The notes under the pieces: model-generated
What the model saw: the letters and a program-made list of their open reading frames with translations, nothing else
Told to the model about the DNA's origin: nothing
Database searches by the model: none
Source: Rhizobium chutanense
GTDB lineage: Bacteria > Pseudomonadota > Alphaproteobacteria > Rhizobiales > Rhizobiaceae
Length of the DNA stretch: 64,000 bases
Direction of reading: 5' to 3'
Assembly (NCBI RefSeq): GCF_002531935.1
Contig: NZ_NWSV01000021.1
Coordinates: 45,487-109,486 of the forward strand
In this document: positions 1-9,267 of the stretch, piece after piece
How positions within the stretch are numbered: position 1 is the stretch's first letter
How the letters are laid out: every line of letters begins with the position of its first letter
Translations under genes and position numbers: made by a program

Positions 1-572
1 ACGGCGCCGTCGCCGTACACTTCCTCCGACAGCTGAATCGCGCCGGTGGCGCCATCGAGGAAGTCCTCAAGCAGGTGCCGGCGGACGGCGAGTTCGGATC
101 CCGTCAGGTCATGACCGTCGAAATACAAGAGGTCAAAAGCGAAGAACACCGACTCCGTCGACGTGCGCTTGCCCCCGCGGCCGCCAAGCGAGCGCTGCAG
201 CGCCCCGAAATCCGATCGGCCCTTGTCATCCAGCACAACTGCCTCGCCATCGAGGATAGCGGTTCCGACACCGAGCTTTTTCGCGGCCTCGGCGATCGCC
301 GGAAAGCGGTGGGTCCAATCATGGCCGCCGCGGGTGATGATCCGAACGCCCTTGGGCTCGATGTGGATCGCCAGCCGATAGCCGTCCCACTTCACCTCGA
401 ACGCCCAATCCGGACCTTTGGGCGGGTGGGTCTTCAGCAGCGCCAGGCAGGGTTCGATCCTGTCGGGCATCGGATCGAGGGGAAGATTGGGTTGCGCCGG
501 ATCGCGCGGCCGGGCGGGCTTCGATTTGAGAAACTGCTCGTCCTGCAGCAGTGGTTTGGCGCGTCGGCTCAT
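1..572 (-). CDS. ligD: ATP-dependent DNA ligase LigD, N-terminal part (runs off the left edge)
   Basis: About 190 N-terminal residues are visible and the gene continues beyond base 1. The adenylation (ligase) domain begins almost at once: EVKWDGYRLAIH puts the nucleophilic lysine at about residue 61, followed by ILDGEAVVLDD and FFAFDLLYFDG, which are typical of the LigD ligase core. In bacterial non-homologous end joining LigD seals ends held by Ku. The ATG (570-572) overlaps the stop of the upstream Ku gene as ATGA, so the two are translationally coupled. Phosphoesterase or polymerase domains, if present, lie outside the window. The family is secure; the full domain layout is unknown. Confidence 0.9.
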   Translation of the reverse strand, partial: MSRRAKPLLQDEQFLKSKPARPRDPAQPNLPLDPMPDRIEPCLALLKTHPPKGPDWAFEVKWDGYRLAIHIEPKGVRIITRGGHDWTHRFPAIAEAAKKLGVGTAILDGEAVVLDDKGRSDFGALQRSLGGRGGKRTSTESVFFAFDLLYFDGHDLTGSELAVRRHLLEDFLDGATGAIQLSEEVYGDGA

Positions 573-1378
573 CGGCCGGCCCGTTTCTCGGCAGCGACCG
601 ACTTCTTCAGGGCATCCATGATATTTACGACATTGTTCGACGGAGCCGACGGTGCGGACTTGCCCTTGCTTGTCGATGGCTTCTTCAGTGTCTTCTTCTT
701 GGCGGCGATGATGTCGAGCAGCCGCTCCTGGACCGGGTCGGCGACCATTTTCGGGTTCCAGTCCTTCGTCTGCTTTTTGATCAGTTGCTGGACCAGCGGC
801 ATCATGTCCGAGTCGGCTTCCTCGTCGCCGATAGCTTCGAAATAGCTGTCTTCATCGCGAACTTCATCACCATAACGCAGCGTCCAGAGCACGATACCCT
901 TGCCGCGTGGCTCGAGCATGACGGCGCGCTCACGCCGCGAGATCACCAGCCGGGATATGCCGACCATGTTCTGGGCTTCCATCGCGTCTCGGATGACCGA
1001 AAATGCCTCCTGCCCGACGGGATCGTTCGGAGAGAGATAATAGGGCGTGTCGAGCCAGATCCACTCTATGCTGTCGCGCGGCGTGAAGGTGGAAATGTCG
1101 ATGGTCTTCGTGCTCTCCAGCGCCACGTTCTCGAGCTCCTCGTCTTCGAGAATGACGTATTCGTCCTCGCCGCGCTGATAGCCTTTGACCTCGTCCCCTT
1201 CCTTGACCGGCTTGCCGGTAACGGAGTCCACATACTGGCTGACCACGCGGTTCTGGGTCTGGCGATTGAGCGTATGGAAGCGGACCTTCTCGCTTTCGGA
1301 GGTGGCCGGCATCATCTGCACCGGGCAGGTGACGAGCGACAGTTTGAGGTAGCCTCTCCAATACGGACGCAGAGCCAT
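569..1378 (-). CDS. ku: Ku protein (second of a tandem pair)
   Basis: A 269-residue bacterial Ku homologue starting MALRPYWRGYLKLSLVTCPV, the usual Ku N-terminus. It continues with the beta-barrel segments KVRFHTLNRQ and GDEVKGYQRGEDEYVILED. Ku homodimers (or heterodimers with a paralogue) bind DNA ends and recruit LigD. The C-terminus is short and lysine-rich (KKKTLKKPSTSKGKSA), so DNA binding outside the ring is probably modest. It starts 15 bases after the upstream Ku gene and overlaps ligD by 4 bases, forming one leftward operon. Several Ku paralogues per genome are known in rhizobia. Confidence 0.93.
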   Translation of the reverse strand: MALRPYWRGYLKLSLVTCPVQMMPATSESEKVRFHTLNRQTQNRVVSQYVDSVTGKPVKEGDEVKGYQRGEDEYVILEDEELENVALESTKTIDISTFTPRDSIEWIWLDTPYYLSPNDPVGQEAFSVIRDAMEAQNMVGISRLVISRRERAVMLEPRGKGIVLWTLRYGDEVRDEDSYFEAIGDEEADSDMMPLVQQLIKKQTKDWNPKMVADPVQERLLDIIAAKKKTLKKPSTSKGKSAPSAPSNNVVNIMDALKKSVAAEKRAGR

Positions 1379-1393
1379 GGCGGCATCCTCCCG

Positions 1394-2293
1394 TCAACCT
1401 GCGCGCCGGGTCGGCGGTGCCGCGGGCTGTTTCGATTTCGCGGCGGCTTTTGCGGCCTTCTGGCGGCCGGCCCCGCGGTTGGCGTTAGCAGCAGTGCGCT
1501 TCGGCTTCGTCGCCTTGGCGCCGATGCCGGCACTTTCCCTGAGCGCCTGCAGGAGATCGCTGGGCTTGGAGGCGACCGGAGCCTTCTTCTTCGGCAGCGC
1601 GCGACCCTCGATCTTGGCTTTCACCAGTTCGGCGACGGCGGCCTCATAGCGATCGTCGAACGTGCTGGCGTCGAAGCTGCCCTTCTTGGTGCCGATGATG
1701 TGTTCGGCGAGTTCGAGCATTTCGCCTCCGATCTTCAGATCCGGCATGTCGTCGAATGCCTTGTCGGACGAGCGGACCTCGTAGTCGAAGTTCAGCGTCG
1801 AGGCGATCAAGCCCTTGCCGTGCGCCCGGATGAGGACGGTGCGCATCCGGCGGAAGAGCACGGTCTGGGCGATTGCCGCTACCCCTTCCTTTTTCATGCC
1901 GTCGCGCAAGAGCAGGAAGGCATCCGTGCCCATCTTGTCGGGCGCCAAGTAATAGGGCTTGTCGAAATAGGTGGTGTCGATCTGCGAGCAGGGAATGAAG
2001 GCCTCGATCTTCAGGGTCTTGTTGCTTTCGGGCACTGCCGCAGCGACCTCCTCGGGCTCAAGCACGATATATTGGCCGTTCTCGATTTCGTAGCCTTTCA
2101 CCTGGTCCTCGCGCTCGACCGGATCGCCGGTCTCGCTGTCGACGAACTCCCGTCTGACGCGGTTGCCGGTCTTGCGATTAAGCGTGTTGAAGGCGATGCG
2201 CTCCGAGGAAGAGGCGGCGGTATAGAGCGCCACCGGACAGGAGACCTCTCCGAACTTGATATACCCCTTCCAATTGGCTCTTGGACCCGCCAT
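1394..2293 (-). CDS. ku: Ku protein (first of a tandem pair), with a long basic tail
   Basis: A 299-residue Ku homologue. The ATG at 2293 (MAGPRANWKGYIKFGEVSCP) is chosen over one 36 bases upstream because the Ku fold begins there. The core matches its neighbour (RIAFNTLNRKTGNRV, DQVKGYEIENGQYIVLEPEE). The last 60 or so residues are rich in Lys, Ala and Arg, a tail type known in bacterial Ku to bind DNA and help it thread along the duplex. It leads the operon Ku-Ku-LigD. The different tails of the two paralogues suggest a division of labour or a heterodimer, which is inference. Confidence 0.93.
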   Translation of the reverse strand: MAGPRANWKGYIKFGEVSCPVALYTAASSSERIAFNTLNRKTGNRVRREFVDSETGDPVEREDQVKGYEIENGQYIVLEPEEVAAAVPESNKTLKIEAFIPCSQIDTTYFDKPYYLAPDKMGTDAFLLLRDGMKKEGVAAIAQTVLFRRMRTVLIRAHGKGLIASTLNFDYEVRSSDKAFDDMPDLKIGGEMLELAEHIIGTKKGSFDASTFDDRYEAAVAELVKAKIEGRALPKKKAPVASKPSDLLQALRESAGIGAKATKPKRTAANANRGAGRQKAAKAAAKSKQPAAPPTRRAG

Positions 2294-2492
2294 GACACCG
2301 ACACTCCGCACGCAACTCAAGCGATTCAAGTGATTCGGCGGCGAATCGTTCCGAGTCGAAACGAATCATTTTTCAATGACTTAGCTCTATTCGGATGCGC
2401 GTTTTGCGAGTCCCGCCTAGATTCCTGATTCCATGCATCTTTTAGCGTCGGCGCGCGTTTTCTGGATGGAACAACCTGCAAGGAGTCCTGCC

Positions 2493-2669
2493 ATGAGCAA
2501 GCGTGAACTGATCGATACCGGCACCGATAAGCGCTATGTCCGTCGCGACAAGCAAGGCAGGTTCAAGGAGAGCGACGATGTCTCGCGGTCGCTGTCGGCC
2601 GATGTCCGTCGCGACGCCAAACGCGAAGCGAAACCGGGCCAGGGCGATAAGGGCGACCGTAAGCACTGA
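2493..2669 (+). CDS. small highly charged protein next to the Ku operon
   Basis: A 58-residue protein starting MSKRELIDTGTDKRYVRRD. The start at 2493 is chosen for the AAGGAG 9 bases before it; the open frame extends further upstream without a ribosome site. It is very rich in Lys, Arg, Asp and Glu, has no hydrophobic segment, and ends in a Gly-Asp-Lys-rich tail. I believe similar short proteins occur in other rhizobia, but I cannot name a function. It is divergent from the Ku operon, so it may share its control region (about 2294-2492). A nucleic-acid-associated role would fit the charge and the context but is a guess. Confidence 0.7.
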   Translation: MSKRELIDTGTDKRYVRRDKQGRFKESDDVSRSLSADVRRDAKREAKPGQGDKGDRKH

Positions 2670-2832
2670 ATTCAAAGACGTGCCAGCACAAGCGCCGACG
2701 TTCGGTCCTCGATCGTCGATGCGCTTTCGCTGACGCATGCAAAAAAATTCCCAACCCGGTCATCAAATTGAATCCGTTCATGGAATCCGTCAGGCCCGCA
2801 CCTACGCTGAACTTGAGCGCGCCGGGTGCGCA

Positions 2833-2867
2833 TTGACTCGTTTTCGCTTTAAGAACAAATAGAGAAC
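2833..2867 (+). promoter_or_regulatory. LexA-type SOS box and promoter of the imuA-imuB-dnaE2 cassette
   Basis: TTGACT (2833-2838) is a good -35. GAAC (2853-2856), seven bases, then GAAC (2864-2867) is the direct-repeat LexA box of alphaproteobacteria and overlaps the -10 position 17 bases on. imuA starts 46 bases downstream. LexA control of imuA-imuB-dnaE2 is established in other alphaproteobacteria, so SOS induction is expected here. Confidence 0.85.
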
Positions 2868-2913
2868 ATAATTCCATTTCTCAAGTCGAAAACGGGTTGC
2901 CGTAAAGGAGATC

Positions 2914-3675
2914 ATGACCACAGCCGCCGCCAGTTCGAACTCCGTTCTCAACGATCTGCGCGAGAAAATCGCCAGCTTGGAAGGAGCCGGCTTGCGCTCT
3001 CGCAGTGCGCTGCCATTCGGGGTTGGTGCGATCGATGCGCAGCTGCCGGGCGGCGGATTGGCCTATGGCGCGCTGCACGAAGTGGCAGGCGGTGGAAACG
3101 GCGCGATCGACGGGGCGGCTGCCGCTCTCTTCATCGGCGGCATTGCTGCCCGCACCACCGGCAAGGTCGTCTGGTGTCTCACCCGCTTCGATCTCTTCTT
3201 TCCGGCGCTCGCCCAGGCCGGGCTTCATCCTGACCGCGTCATTTTCGTCGAGTGCGACAAGGAAGAGACGGTGCTCGCCAGCTTCGAGGAGGCACTGCGG
3301 TATGGCGGCCTTGGCGCCGTCGTCGCCGAACTGGTGCGCCTGCCGATGACGGCATCGCGCCGTCTGCAGCTGGCTGCAGAGAAATCCGGGACATTGGGCC
3401 TGGTGATCCGCCGCTGGCGCCGGCAGACGGAAGCCTCGGACTTCGGCATGCCGACGGCCGCGGCGACCCGGTGGCGCATTTCGGTGCTGCCGTCCGAGCC
3501 TCTTCCGGTTCCGGGTGTGGGGCGCGCGCGATGGCTGGCGGAACTTATGAGGGTCAGAGCAGGGGAGGGAGGCGATTTCATTATCGGAGCATGTGATGGC
3601 CAGGGTCGTATCTGTCTTTCTTCCGACACTGCCGACCGACCGGATCAGGCGGGCCGATCCTTCGCTACCGGTTGA
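2914..3675 (+). CDS. imuA: ImuA, RecA-like accessory protein of the SOS mutasome
   Basis: A 253-residue ImuA protein (SulA/RecA-like family) that works with ImuB and DnaE2 in damage-induced mutagenesis in bacteria lacking umuDC. FGVGAIDAQLPGGGLAYGAL, HEVAGG and VVWCLTRFDLFFPALAQAGL match the RecA-like core. A clear AAAGGAG precedes the ATG. Its 3' end overlaps imuB by about 80 bases in another frame, a tight coupling. It is first in the cassette behind the LexA box. Confidence 0.9.
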   Translation: MTTAAASSNSVLNDLREKIASLEGAGLRSRSALPFGVGAIDAQLPGGGLAYGALHEVAGGGNGAIDGAAAALFIGGIAARTTGKVVWCLTRFDLFFPALAQAGLHPDRVIFVECDKEETVLASFEEALRYGGLGAVVAELVRLPMTASRRLQLAAEKSGTLGLVIRRWRRQTEASDFGMPTAAATRWRISVLPSEPLPVPGVGRARWLAELMRVRAGEGGDFIIGACDGQGRICLSSDTADRPDQAGRSFATG

Positions 3676-5110
3676 AACGCCGCTGGTGGTGATCGCCAGG
3701 AGTGGTTCGAAGCGATGGATTGCCGCGGCTGATCAGGCAGCGACCAAACTCGGCCTTCGTCTTGGCACGCCGGCGGCCAAGGCGCAGGCATTGGTCCAAG
3801 GCCTGATGATGATCGATGCGGATCCGGCGGCCGACCTCGCGGCGCTGGAACGGCTGACGCTCTGGGCCTTGTCGCAATATTCGCCTGTCGTCGCCATGGA
3901 TGCTCCCGACGGCATCGTCATGGACACGGAGGGCGCCGACCATCTTCAGGGTGGCGAAGAGCTGATGCTGTCGGGTCTCGTCAATCGCTTGCGCGGTCGG
4001 GGTCTCGCAGCGCGAGCGGCGATCGCCGATACTTGGGGTGCAGCGCACGCGCTCGCCCGGACCACGGATCGCGAGACGATGATAATCCCGCGCGGCCAAA
4101 CGGCCCGGGCGGTGAACCGCTTGCCCTTGTCGTCGCTGCGACTGCAGGGGGAAACTGTGGCCAGCCTCCGCACCCTCGGCTTTGCCACCGTCGGCGATCT
4201 CGCCGCCACTCCACGTGCGCCGCTGATCCTACGCTTCGGGCCGGAAGTTGCACGGCGTCTCGACCAGGTGTTCGGCCGACTTGCCGAGCCGATCGATCCG
4301 ATCCGTCCGGCGGAACTTGTCGAGGTACAAAAATCCTTCGCCGAGCCGATCGGTGCGCCGGAGACGATCGAGAAATACGTCACCCGCCTGGTGCGCCAAC
4401 TCTGTCTGGAGCTCGAGACGCGCGGGCTCGGCGTTCGACGCGCTGACCTCATCGTCCACCGCGTCGATAACACCATGCAGGCGCTCCGGGCCGGCACGGC
4501 CAAGCCGGTCCGCGATATCGCCTGGTTGACCAAACTCCTCCGCGATCGCATCGAGAGGATCGAGCCTGGCTTCGGCATTGAGAAGCTCAGCCTGGCGGCG
4601 ATCATCGCCGAACCACTGATCGAGACTCAGTCGGCATCCTCGCTGATCGAAGAGCAGATCACCGACGTGACGCCGCTCATCGATGTCCTCGGCAACCGCG
4701 GTGGCCAGCGGATTTTCCGTGTCGCCCCCGTCGCAAGCGATGTTCCGGAGCGCAGCGTCCAGCGGATCGCCCCGACAGCCGACGAGGACGGCGCCACCTG
4801 GCCGCTGCATTGGCTGCGTCCGCCCCGGCTTCTGGCGCGGCCGGAACCGATCGAGGTGATTGCGCTCTTGCCGGATCATCCGCCGGTCTCCTTTACCTGG
4901 CGCGGGAAGCGGCGCCGGGTAAAGCGTGCCGACGGCCCGGAGCGAATTTTTGGAGAATGGTGGCAGCGCAGTTCCGAATGGATCGCAGTGCGGGACTACT
5001 TCCTCGTCGAGGATGATGCCGGTGAGCGCTTCTGGATTTTTCGATCCGGTGATGGTGTCGATGCGGACACCGGATCGCACACATGGTTCCTGCACGGAGT
5101 GTTTGCGTGA
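3596..5110 (+). CDS. imuB: ImuB, Y-family polymerase-like subunit of the mutasome
   Basis: A 504-residue ImuB (DinP/UmuC-like) starting MARVVSVFLPTLPTDRIRRA. A GTG directly before the ATG is also possible. ImuB proteins keep the Y-family fold but have lost the catalytic acidic residues; they act as a hub joining the beta clamp, ImuA and DnaE2. The acidic metal-binding motif near the N-terminus expected of an active Y polymerase (as DxD near a nucleotide pocket) is not evident. The C-terminal segment with HWLRPPRLLARPEPIEVIAL is typical. The stop overlaps the dnaE2 start as TGATG. Confidence 0.9.
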   Translation: MARVVSVFLPTLPTDRIRRADPSLPVETPLVVIARSGSKRWIAAADQAATKLGLRLGTPAAKAQALVQGLMMIDADPAADLAALERLTLWALSQYSPVVAMDAPDGIVMDTEGADHLQGGEELMLSGLVNRLRGRGLAARAAIADTWGAAHALARTTDRETMIIPRGQTARAVNRLPLSSLRLQGETVASLRTLGFATVGDLAATPRAPLILRFGPEVARRLDQVFGRLAEPIDPIRPAELVEVQKSFAEPIGAPETIEKYVTRLVRQLCLELETRGLGVRRADLIVHRVDNTMQALRAGTAKPVRDIAWLTKLLRDRIERIEPGFGIEKLSLAAIIAEPLIETQSASSLIEEQITDVTPLIDVLGNRGGQRIFRVAPVASDVPERSVQRIAPTADEDGATWPLHWLRPPRLLARPEPIEVIALLPDHPPVSFTWRGKRRRVKRADGPERIFGEWWQRSSEWIAVRDYFLVEDDAGERFWIFRSGDGVDADTGSHTWFLHGVFA

Positions 5111-8100
5111 TGCGCTACGCCGAGCTTCAGGTCACCACACACTTCTCGTTCCTCCGCGGCGCAAGCTCGGCCGAGGAACTGTTCGCGACCGCAAAGCTCA
5201 TGGGCATCGAAGCGCTCGGCGTCGTCGACCGCAACAGCCTGGCCGGCATCGTCCGGGCGCTGGAGGCGTCGCGCGCCACCGGCCTCAGACTCGTCGTCGG
5301 CTGCCGGCTCGATCTCCAAGACGGGATGTCGATCCTCGTCTATCCCACAGATCGCGCCGCCTATTCGCGGCTGACACGGCTGCTGACCTTGGGGAAGAGC
5401 CGGGGAGGGAAGGCGAAGTGCATCCTGCATCTTGATGACGTGGCGCTCTATTCCGAAGGCCTTATCGGCGTTCTCGTGCCGGATATGCCGGACGACGCCT
5501 GCGCCGTACAGCTCAGGAAGATGGCCGAGGTCTTTGGCGACCGCGCCTATGTCGCGCTCTGCCTGCGCCGGCGCCCGAATGATCAGCTTCGACTGCATGA
5601 GCTGTCGAACCTGGCGGTCAAGCAGCGGATAAAGACAGTCGTCACCAACGATGTGCTGTTTCATGAACCCGGTCGGCGCCAGCTGCAGGACGTCGTCACC
5701 TGCATCAGGACCCGTTCCACCATCGACGATGTCGGCTTCGAGCGTGAGCGGCACGCCGATCGATTTCTCAAGCCGCCGGAAGAAATGGCTCGCCTCTTCC
5801 CCCGCTATCCGGAAGCCCTGGCGCGGACCATGGAGATCGTCGAGCGCTGCAGGTTCTCACTCGAGGAACTCGTCTATCAGTATCCCGAGGAGGCGCTGAT
5901 TCCTGGCATGACAGCGCAGCAGTCGCTTGAGCATTACACCTGGGAAGGCGTCAGCACACGTTATCCCGAAGGTCTGCCTGATCATGTCGAGAAGACCATC
6001 CACCATGAGCTCGCTCTGATCGAGACGATGCGCTACGCACCCTATTTCCTGACCGTCTTTTCGATCGTCCGGTTCGCCCGATCGCAGGGCATTCTCTGCC
6101 AGGGCAGGGGATCGGCCGCCAATTCCGCCGTCTGCTATGTGCTCGGCGTCACCTCGATCGACCCGGACACCAATGATCTGTTGTTTGAGCGGTTTGTCAG
6201 CCAAGAGCGTGACGAGCCGCCCGACATCGATGTCGACTTCGAGCACGAGCGGCGCGAGGAGGTGATCCAGTGGATCTACAAGACCTACGGCCACGACAAG
6301 GCGGCGCTTTGCTCGACCGTCACCCGCTATCGCGCCAAGGGCGCCATTCGCGACGTCGGCAAGGCGCTGGGCCTGCCCGAGGATCTGATCAAGGCGCTCT
6401 CCTCCGGCATTTGGTCCTGGTCGGAGGAGGTGGGCGGGCAACATGTGCGCGACCTCGGCCTCAATCCGGACGATCGGCGTCTCGCTTTGACCTTGAGACT
6501 CGCCCGGCAACTGATGGGCGCGCCGCGCCATCTCGGTCAGCACCCCGGTGGATTCGTGTTGACGCACGAACGTCTCGACGACCTGGTGCCGATCGAGCCC
6601 GCGACTATGGTCGACCGGCAGGTGATCGAATGGGAAAAGGACGATGTCGAAGCTTTGAAAATGATGAAGGTCGACGTGCTGGCGCTCGGCATGCTGACCT
6701 GCATGGCCAAGGCCTTCGCGCTGATCGGCAAGCATAAAGACCAGGATCTCGACCTCGCCACCATCCCGCAGGAGGATCCGGCGACCTATGCGATGATCCG
6801 AAGGGCCGACACGCTCGGCACCTTCCAGATCGAATCTCGCGCCCAGATGTCCATGCTGCCGCGCATGAAACCGAGGACCTTCTACGATCTCGTCATCCAG
6901 GTGGCGATCGTCCGCCCCGGCCCGATCCAGGGTGACATGGTGCATCCGTATCTGCGCCGGCGCGAAGGCAAGGAGAAGGTCGAATATCCGACACCCGAAC
7001 TGGAGGCGGTCCTTCACAAGACCCTTGGCGTGCCGCTGTTTCAGGAGTCCGCGATGAAGGTGGCGATGGTCTGCGCCGGGTTTACCGGCGGCGAAGCCGA
7101 CCAGCTCCGCAAATCGATGGCGACCTTCAAGTTCACGGGCGGCGTTTCGAGGTTCCAGGACAAGCTTGTGAACGGGATGATCAAGAACGGATATTCGAAG
7201 GAGTTTGCGGAGAAGACATTTTCGCAATTGGAAGGCTTCGGCTCCTACGGCTTCCCCGAAAGCCATGCCGCCTCCTTCGCCCTGATCGCCTACGCCTCGA
7301 ACTATGTGAAATGCCATTTTCCGGAGGTCTTCTGCACGGCGCTCCTGAATTCGCAGCCGATGGGATTTTACGCCCCGGCGCAGATCGTCGCCGACGCCAG
7401 GAAGCACCGCGTCGAAGTCCGGCCCGTCTGCATCAACCGCTCGCGCTGGGACTGCACGCTGGAGAGGATCCATGACACCGACCGGCATGCCGTTCGCCTC
7501 GGCATGCGCCAGGTGCGCGGATTGGCGACCGCCGACGCGGCGCGCATCGTCGCCGCTCGCGCCGACGAGCCCTTCGCATCCGTCGACGACATGTGGCGGC
7601 GCTCGGGTGTACCCGTCGCCTCGCTCGTCGAGCTTGCCGAAGCCGATGCCTTCCTGCCATCCCTCTGTCTCGAGAGGCGTGATGCGCTCTGGGCAATCAA
7701 GGCGCTACGCGACGAGCCGCTGCCGCTGTTTAGCGCTGCGGCGGAGCGGGAGGCCCGGGCGATCGCCGAGCAGCAGGAGCCGGACGTCGAGCTCAAGCAG
7801 ATGACCGAGGGTCACAACGTCGTCGAGGACTACAGCCACACGGGTCTTACGCTTCGCCAGCACCCTTTGTGTTTCCTGCGAAGCGACCTCGTGAAGCGTC
7901 GGATCGTCACCTGTGCCGAGGCGATGACAGCGCGTGACGGGCAATGGCTGATGGCGGCCGGCTTGGTGCTGGTGCGCCAGCGGCCGGGCTCGGCCAAGGG
8001 CGTGATGTTCGTTACCGTGGAGGACGAGACCGGTGTGGCGAATGTCGTCGTATGGCCAAATGTCTTCGACCGGTCGCGCCGGGTGGTGCTCGGCGCCAGC

Positions 8101-8373
8101 ATGATGGCGATCAACGGCAGGATCCAGCGGGAAGGCGAGGTGGTCCATCTCGTCGCGCAGCAGCTGTTCGATCTCTCGACCGATCTGTCGAGCCTTGCCG
8201 AGCGCGATGGGGCGTTCCGGCCGCCGACCGGCCGCGGCGACGAGTTCGCGCATGGCACCCCCGGGAGTCCGGATTCCCGCGAGCGGCTGGTGCCGGGTGT
8301 CCGGCCGCGGGATCTATTCGTGCCGGATCTTCATATCGACACGCTGAAAATCAAGAGCCGGAATTTTCAGTAG
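5110..8373 (+). CDS. dnaE2: error-prone DNA polymerase III alpha subunit DnaE2
   Basis: A 1087-residue C-family polymerase. The ATG at 5110 overlaps the imuB stop by one base. The N-terminal PHP domain starts YAELQVTTHFSFLRGASSAE, and the polymerase active site lies around PDIDVDFEHERREEVIQWIY with catalytic aspartates. The helix-hairpin-helix and OB-fold parts follow (VFVTVEDETGVANVVVWPNV). The PHP-start motif and length of about 1090 match DnaE2 rather than the replicative DnaE1 (about 1160). It carries out translesion synthesis and mutagenesis after SOS induction together with ImuA and ImuB. Confidence 0.95.
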   Translation: MRYAELQVTTHFSFLRGASSAEELFATAKLMGIEALGVVDRNSLAGIVRALEASRATGLRLVVGCRLDLQDGMSILVYPTDRAAYSRLTRLLTLGKSRGGKAKCILHLDDVALYSEGLIGVLVPDMPDDACAVQLRKMAEVFGDRAYVALCLRRRPNDQLRLHELSNLAVKQRIKTVVTNDVLFHEPGRRQLQDVVTCIRTRSTIDDVGFERERHADRFLKPPEEMARLFPRYPEALARTMEIVERCRFSLEELVYQYPEEALIPGMTAQQSLEHYTWEGVSTRYPEGLPDHVEKTIHHELALIETMRYAPYFLTVFSIVRFARSQGILCQGRGSAANSAVCYVLGVTSIDPDTNDLLFERFVSQERDEPPDIDVDFEHERREEVIQWIYKTYGHDKAALCSTVTRYRAKGAIRDVGKALGLPEDLIKALSSGIWSWSEEVGGQHVRDLGLNPDDRRLALTLRLARQLMGAPRHLGQHPGGFVLTHERLDDLVPIEPATMVDRQVIEWEKDDVEALKMMKVDVLALGMLTCMAKAFALIGKHKDQDLDLATIPQEDPATYAMIRRADTLGTFQIESRAQMSMLPRMKPRTFYDLVIQVAIVRPGPIQGDMVHPYLRRREGKEKVEYPTPELEAVLHKTLGVPLFQESAMKVAMVCAGFTGGEADQLRKSMATFKFTGGVSRFQDKLVNGMIKNGYSKEFAEKTFSQLEGFGSYGFPESHAASFALIAYASNYVKCHFPEVFCTALLNSQPMGFYAPAQIVADARKHRVEVRPVCINRSRWDCTLERIHDTDRHAVRLGMRQVRGLATADAARIVAARADEPFASVDDMWRRSGVPVASLVELAEADAFLPSLCLERRDALWAIKALRDEPLPLFSAAAEREARAIAEQQEPDVELKQMTEGHNVVEDYSHTGLTLRQHPLCFLRSDLVKRRIVTCAEAMTARDGQWLMAAGLVLVRQRPGSAKGVMFVTVEDETGVANVVVWPNVFDRSRRVVLGASMMAINGRIQREGEVVHLVAQQLFDLSTDLSSLAERDGAFRPPTGRGDEFAHGTPGSPDSRERLVPGVRPRDLFVPDLHIDTLKIKSRNFQ

Positions 8374-8463
8374 GGGAGAGTTCGAATGGCGATCACTAAT
8401 CGTCAGGGGAGAACACATCATCGGTGGACGACTATTCCGCCATCAGTTTGCAGATCCCCGCTA

Positions 8464-9267
8464 TCAGTCACCGTCCATCGCTGGTACGAGCGCTAGAATA
8501 CTCCGCGCGCGGTTACGGACCGGTTCGTCGACCATGCTGCCGTCGACCGATGCAGCGCCGTCTGCTGATGTAAGGACACGGCGTGCCCAGGCAACTTCCT
8601 GCTCGGACGGCAGAAAGGCATTTTTGACAACCGACACTTGCTTGGGATGGATACACAGCTTGCCAGTCATGCCGAGAGACCGGGCATGCTCTGCGTCATC
8701 ACGACTGAAAGCGTCGTCGTCCAGTTGCAATGTGACGCCGTCGATGGGGGCGGTGATAGACGCCAAGCGCGATGCGAGTACCAGTTCCAGGCGGACAGGT
8801 AGAAGGTTTTCACGCAGATGGACCATGCCGATATCGACACAGAAATCCACCGATCCGAAAGCGAGGCGCCGCACGCAGGGTGTGGCTGCAAGCATTCTTG
8901 CAGAGGCCAGTCCCTGGGCGGTTTCTATCAGCGCGATGAGGGGAACCCCAACCGCATCTCCCACAGATTGGACTGCCGAGGGGTCGCCTGATTTAGGCAG
9001 CATGACGGCCGCTGGCGCAAGCGCGGCGACCGCCGCTACATCAGATACGTGCCACGGCGTTCCGTGGGCGTTGATCCGGACGATAATCGGTAGATCAGTG
9101 AATTCGGCAGTCAAGGATGCGCGTGCAAATTCCTTCCTCTCGACGGCAACCGCATCTTCAAGGTCAAGAATTACGGCGTCGGCCCCTGACGAGGCAGCCT
9201 TGCCAAACCGCTCAGGTCGATCCGCCGGGACGAATAATGGCGCCCGAATTGTTGAAAGGTTCACCAT
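8464..9267 (-). CDS. CitE-like (HpcH/HpaI superfamily) beta-hydroxyacyl-CoA lyase
   Basis: A 267-residue CitE-type lyase: SGADAVILDLEDAVAVERKE, the AAVMLPKSGD strand, LIALIETAQGL (metal-binding Glu), and GMTGKLCIHPKQV near the C-terminus. CitE-like enzymes split beta-hydroxyacyl thioesters such as citramalyl-CoA or malyl-CoA into acetyl-CoA and pyruvate or glyoxylate. The start at 9267 has GGAAG 9 bases upstream; an upstream in-frame ATG does not. No CitD acyl carrier is near, so a free CoA ester is the likelier substrate. With the fumarase, CitF and CaiB genes in the next 15 kb it could finish a citramalate pathway (inference). Confidence 0.8.
   Translation of the reverse strand: MVNLSTIRAPLFVPADRPERFGKAASSGADAVILDLEDAVAVERKEFARASLTAEFTDLPIIVRINAHGTPWHVSDVAAVAALAPAAVMLPKSGDPSAVQSVGDAVGVPLIALIETAQGLASARMLAATPCVRRLAFGSVDFCVDIGMVHLRENLLPVRLELVLASRLASITAPIDGVTLQLDDDAFSRDDAEHARSLGMTGKLCIHPKQVSVVKNAFLPSEQEVAWARRVLTSADGAASVDGSMVDEPVRNRARSILALVPAMDGD

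Noticed and set aside
551..2428. 625-codon rightward open frame opposite the two Ku genes
   Set aside because: It is antisense to two clear Ku homologues; its translation has no family motif and its length is a by-product of high GC content.
5857..7488. 543-codon leftward open frame inside dnaE2
   Set aside because: Antisense shadow of a conserved polymerase with the composition of a reversed coding strand and no recognisable domain.
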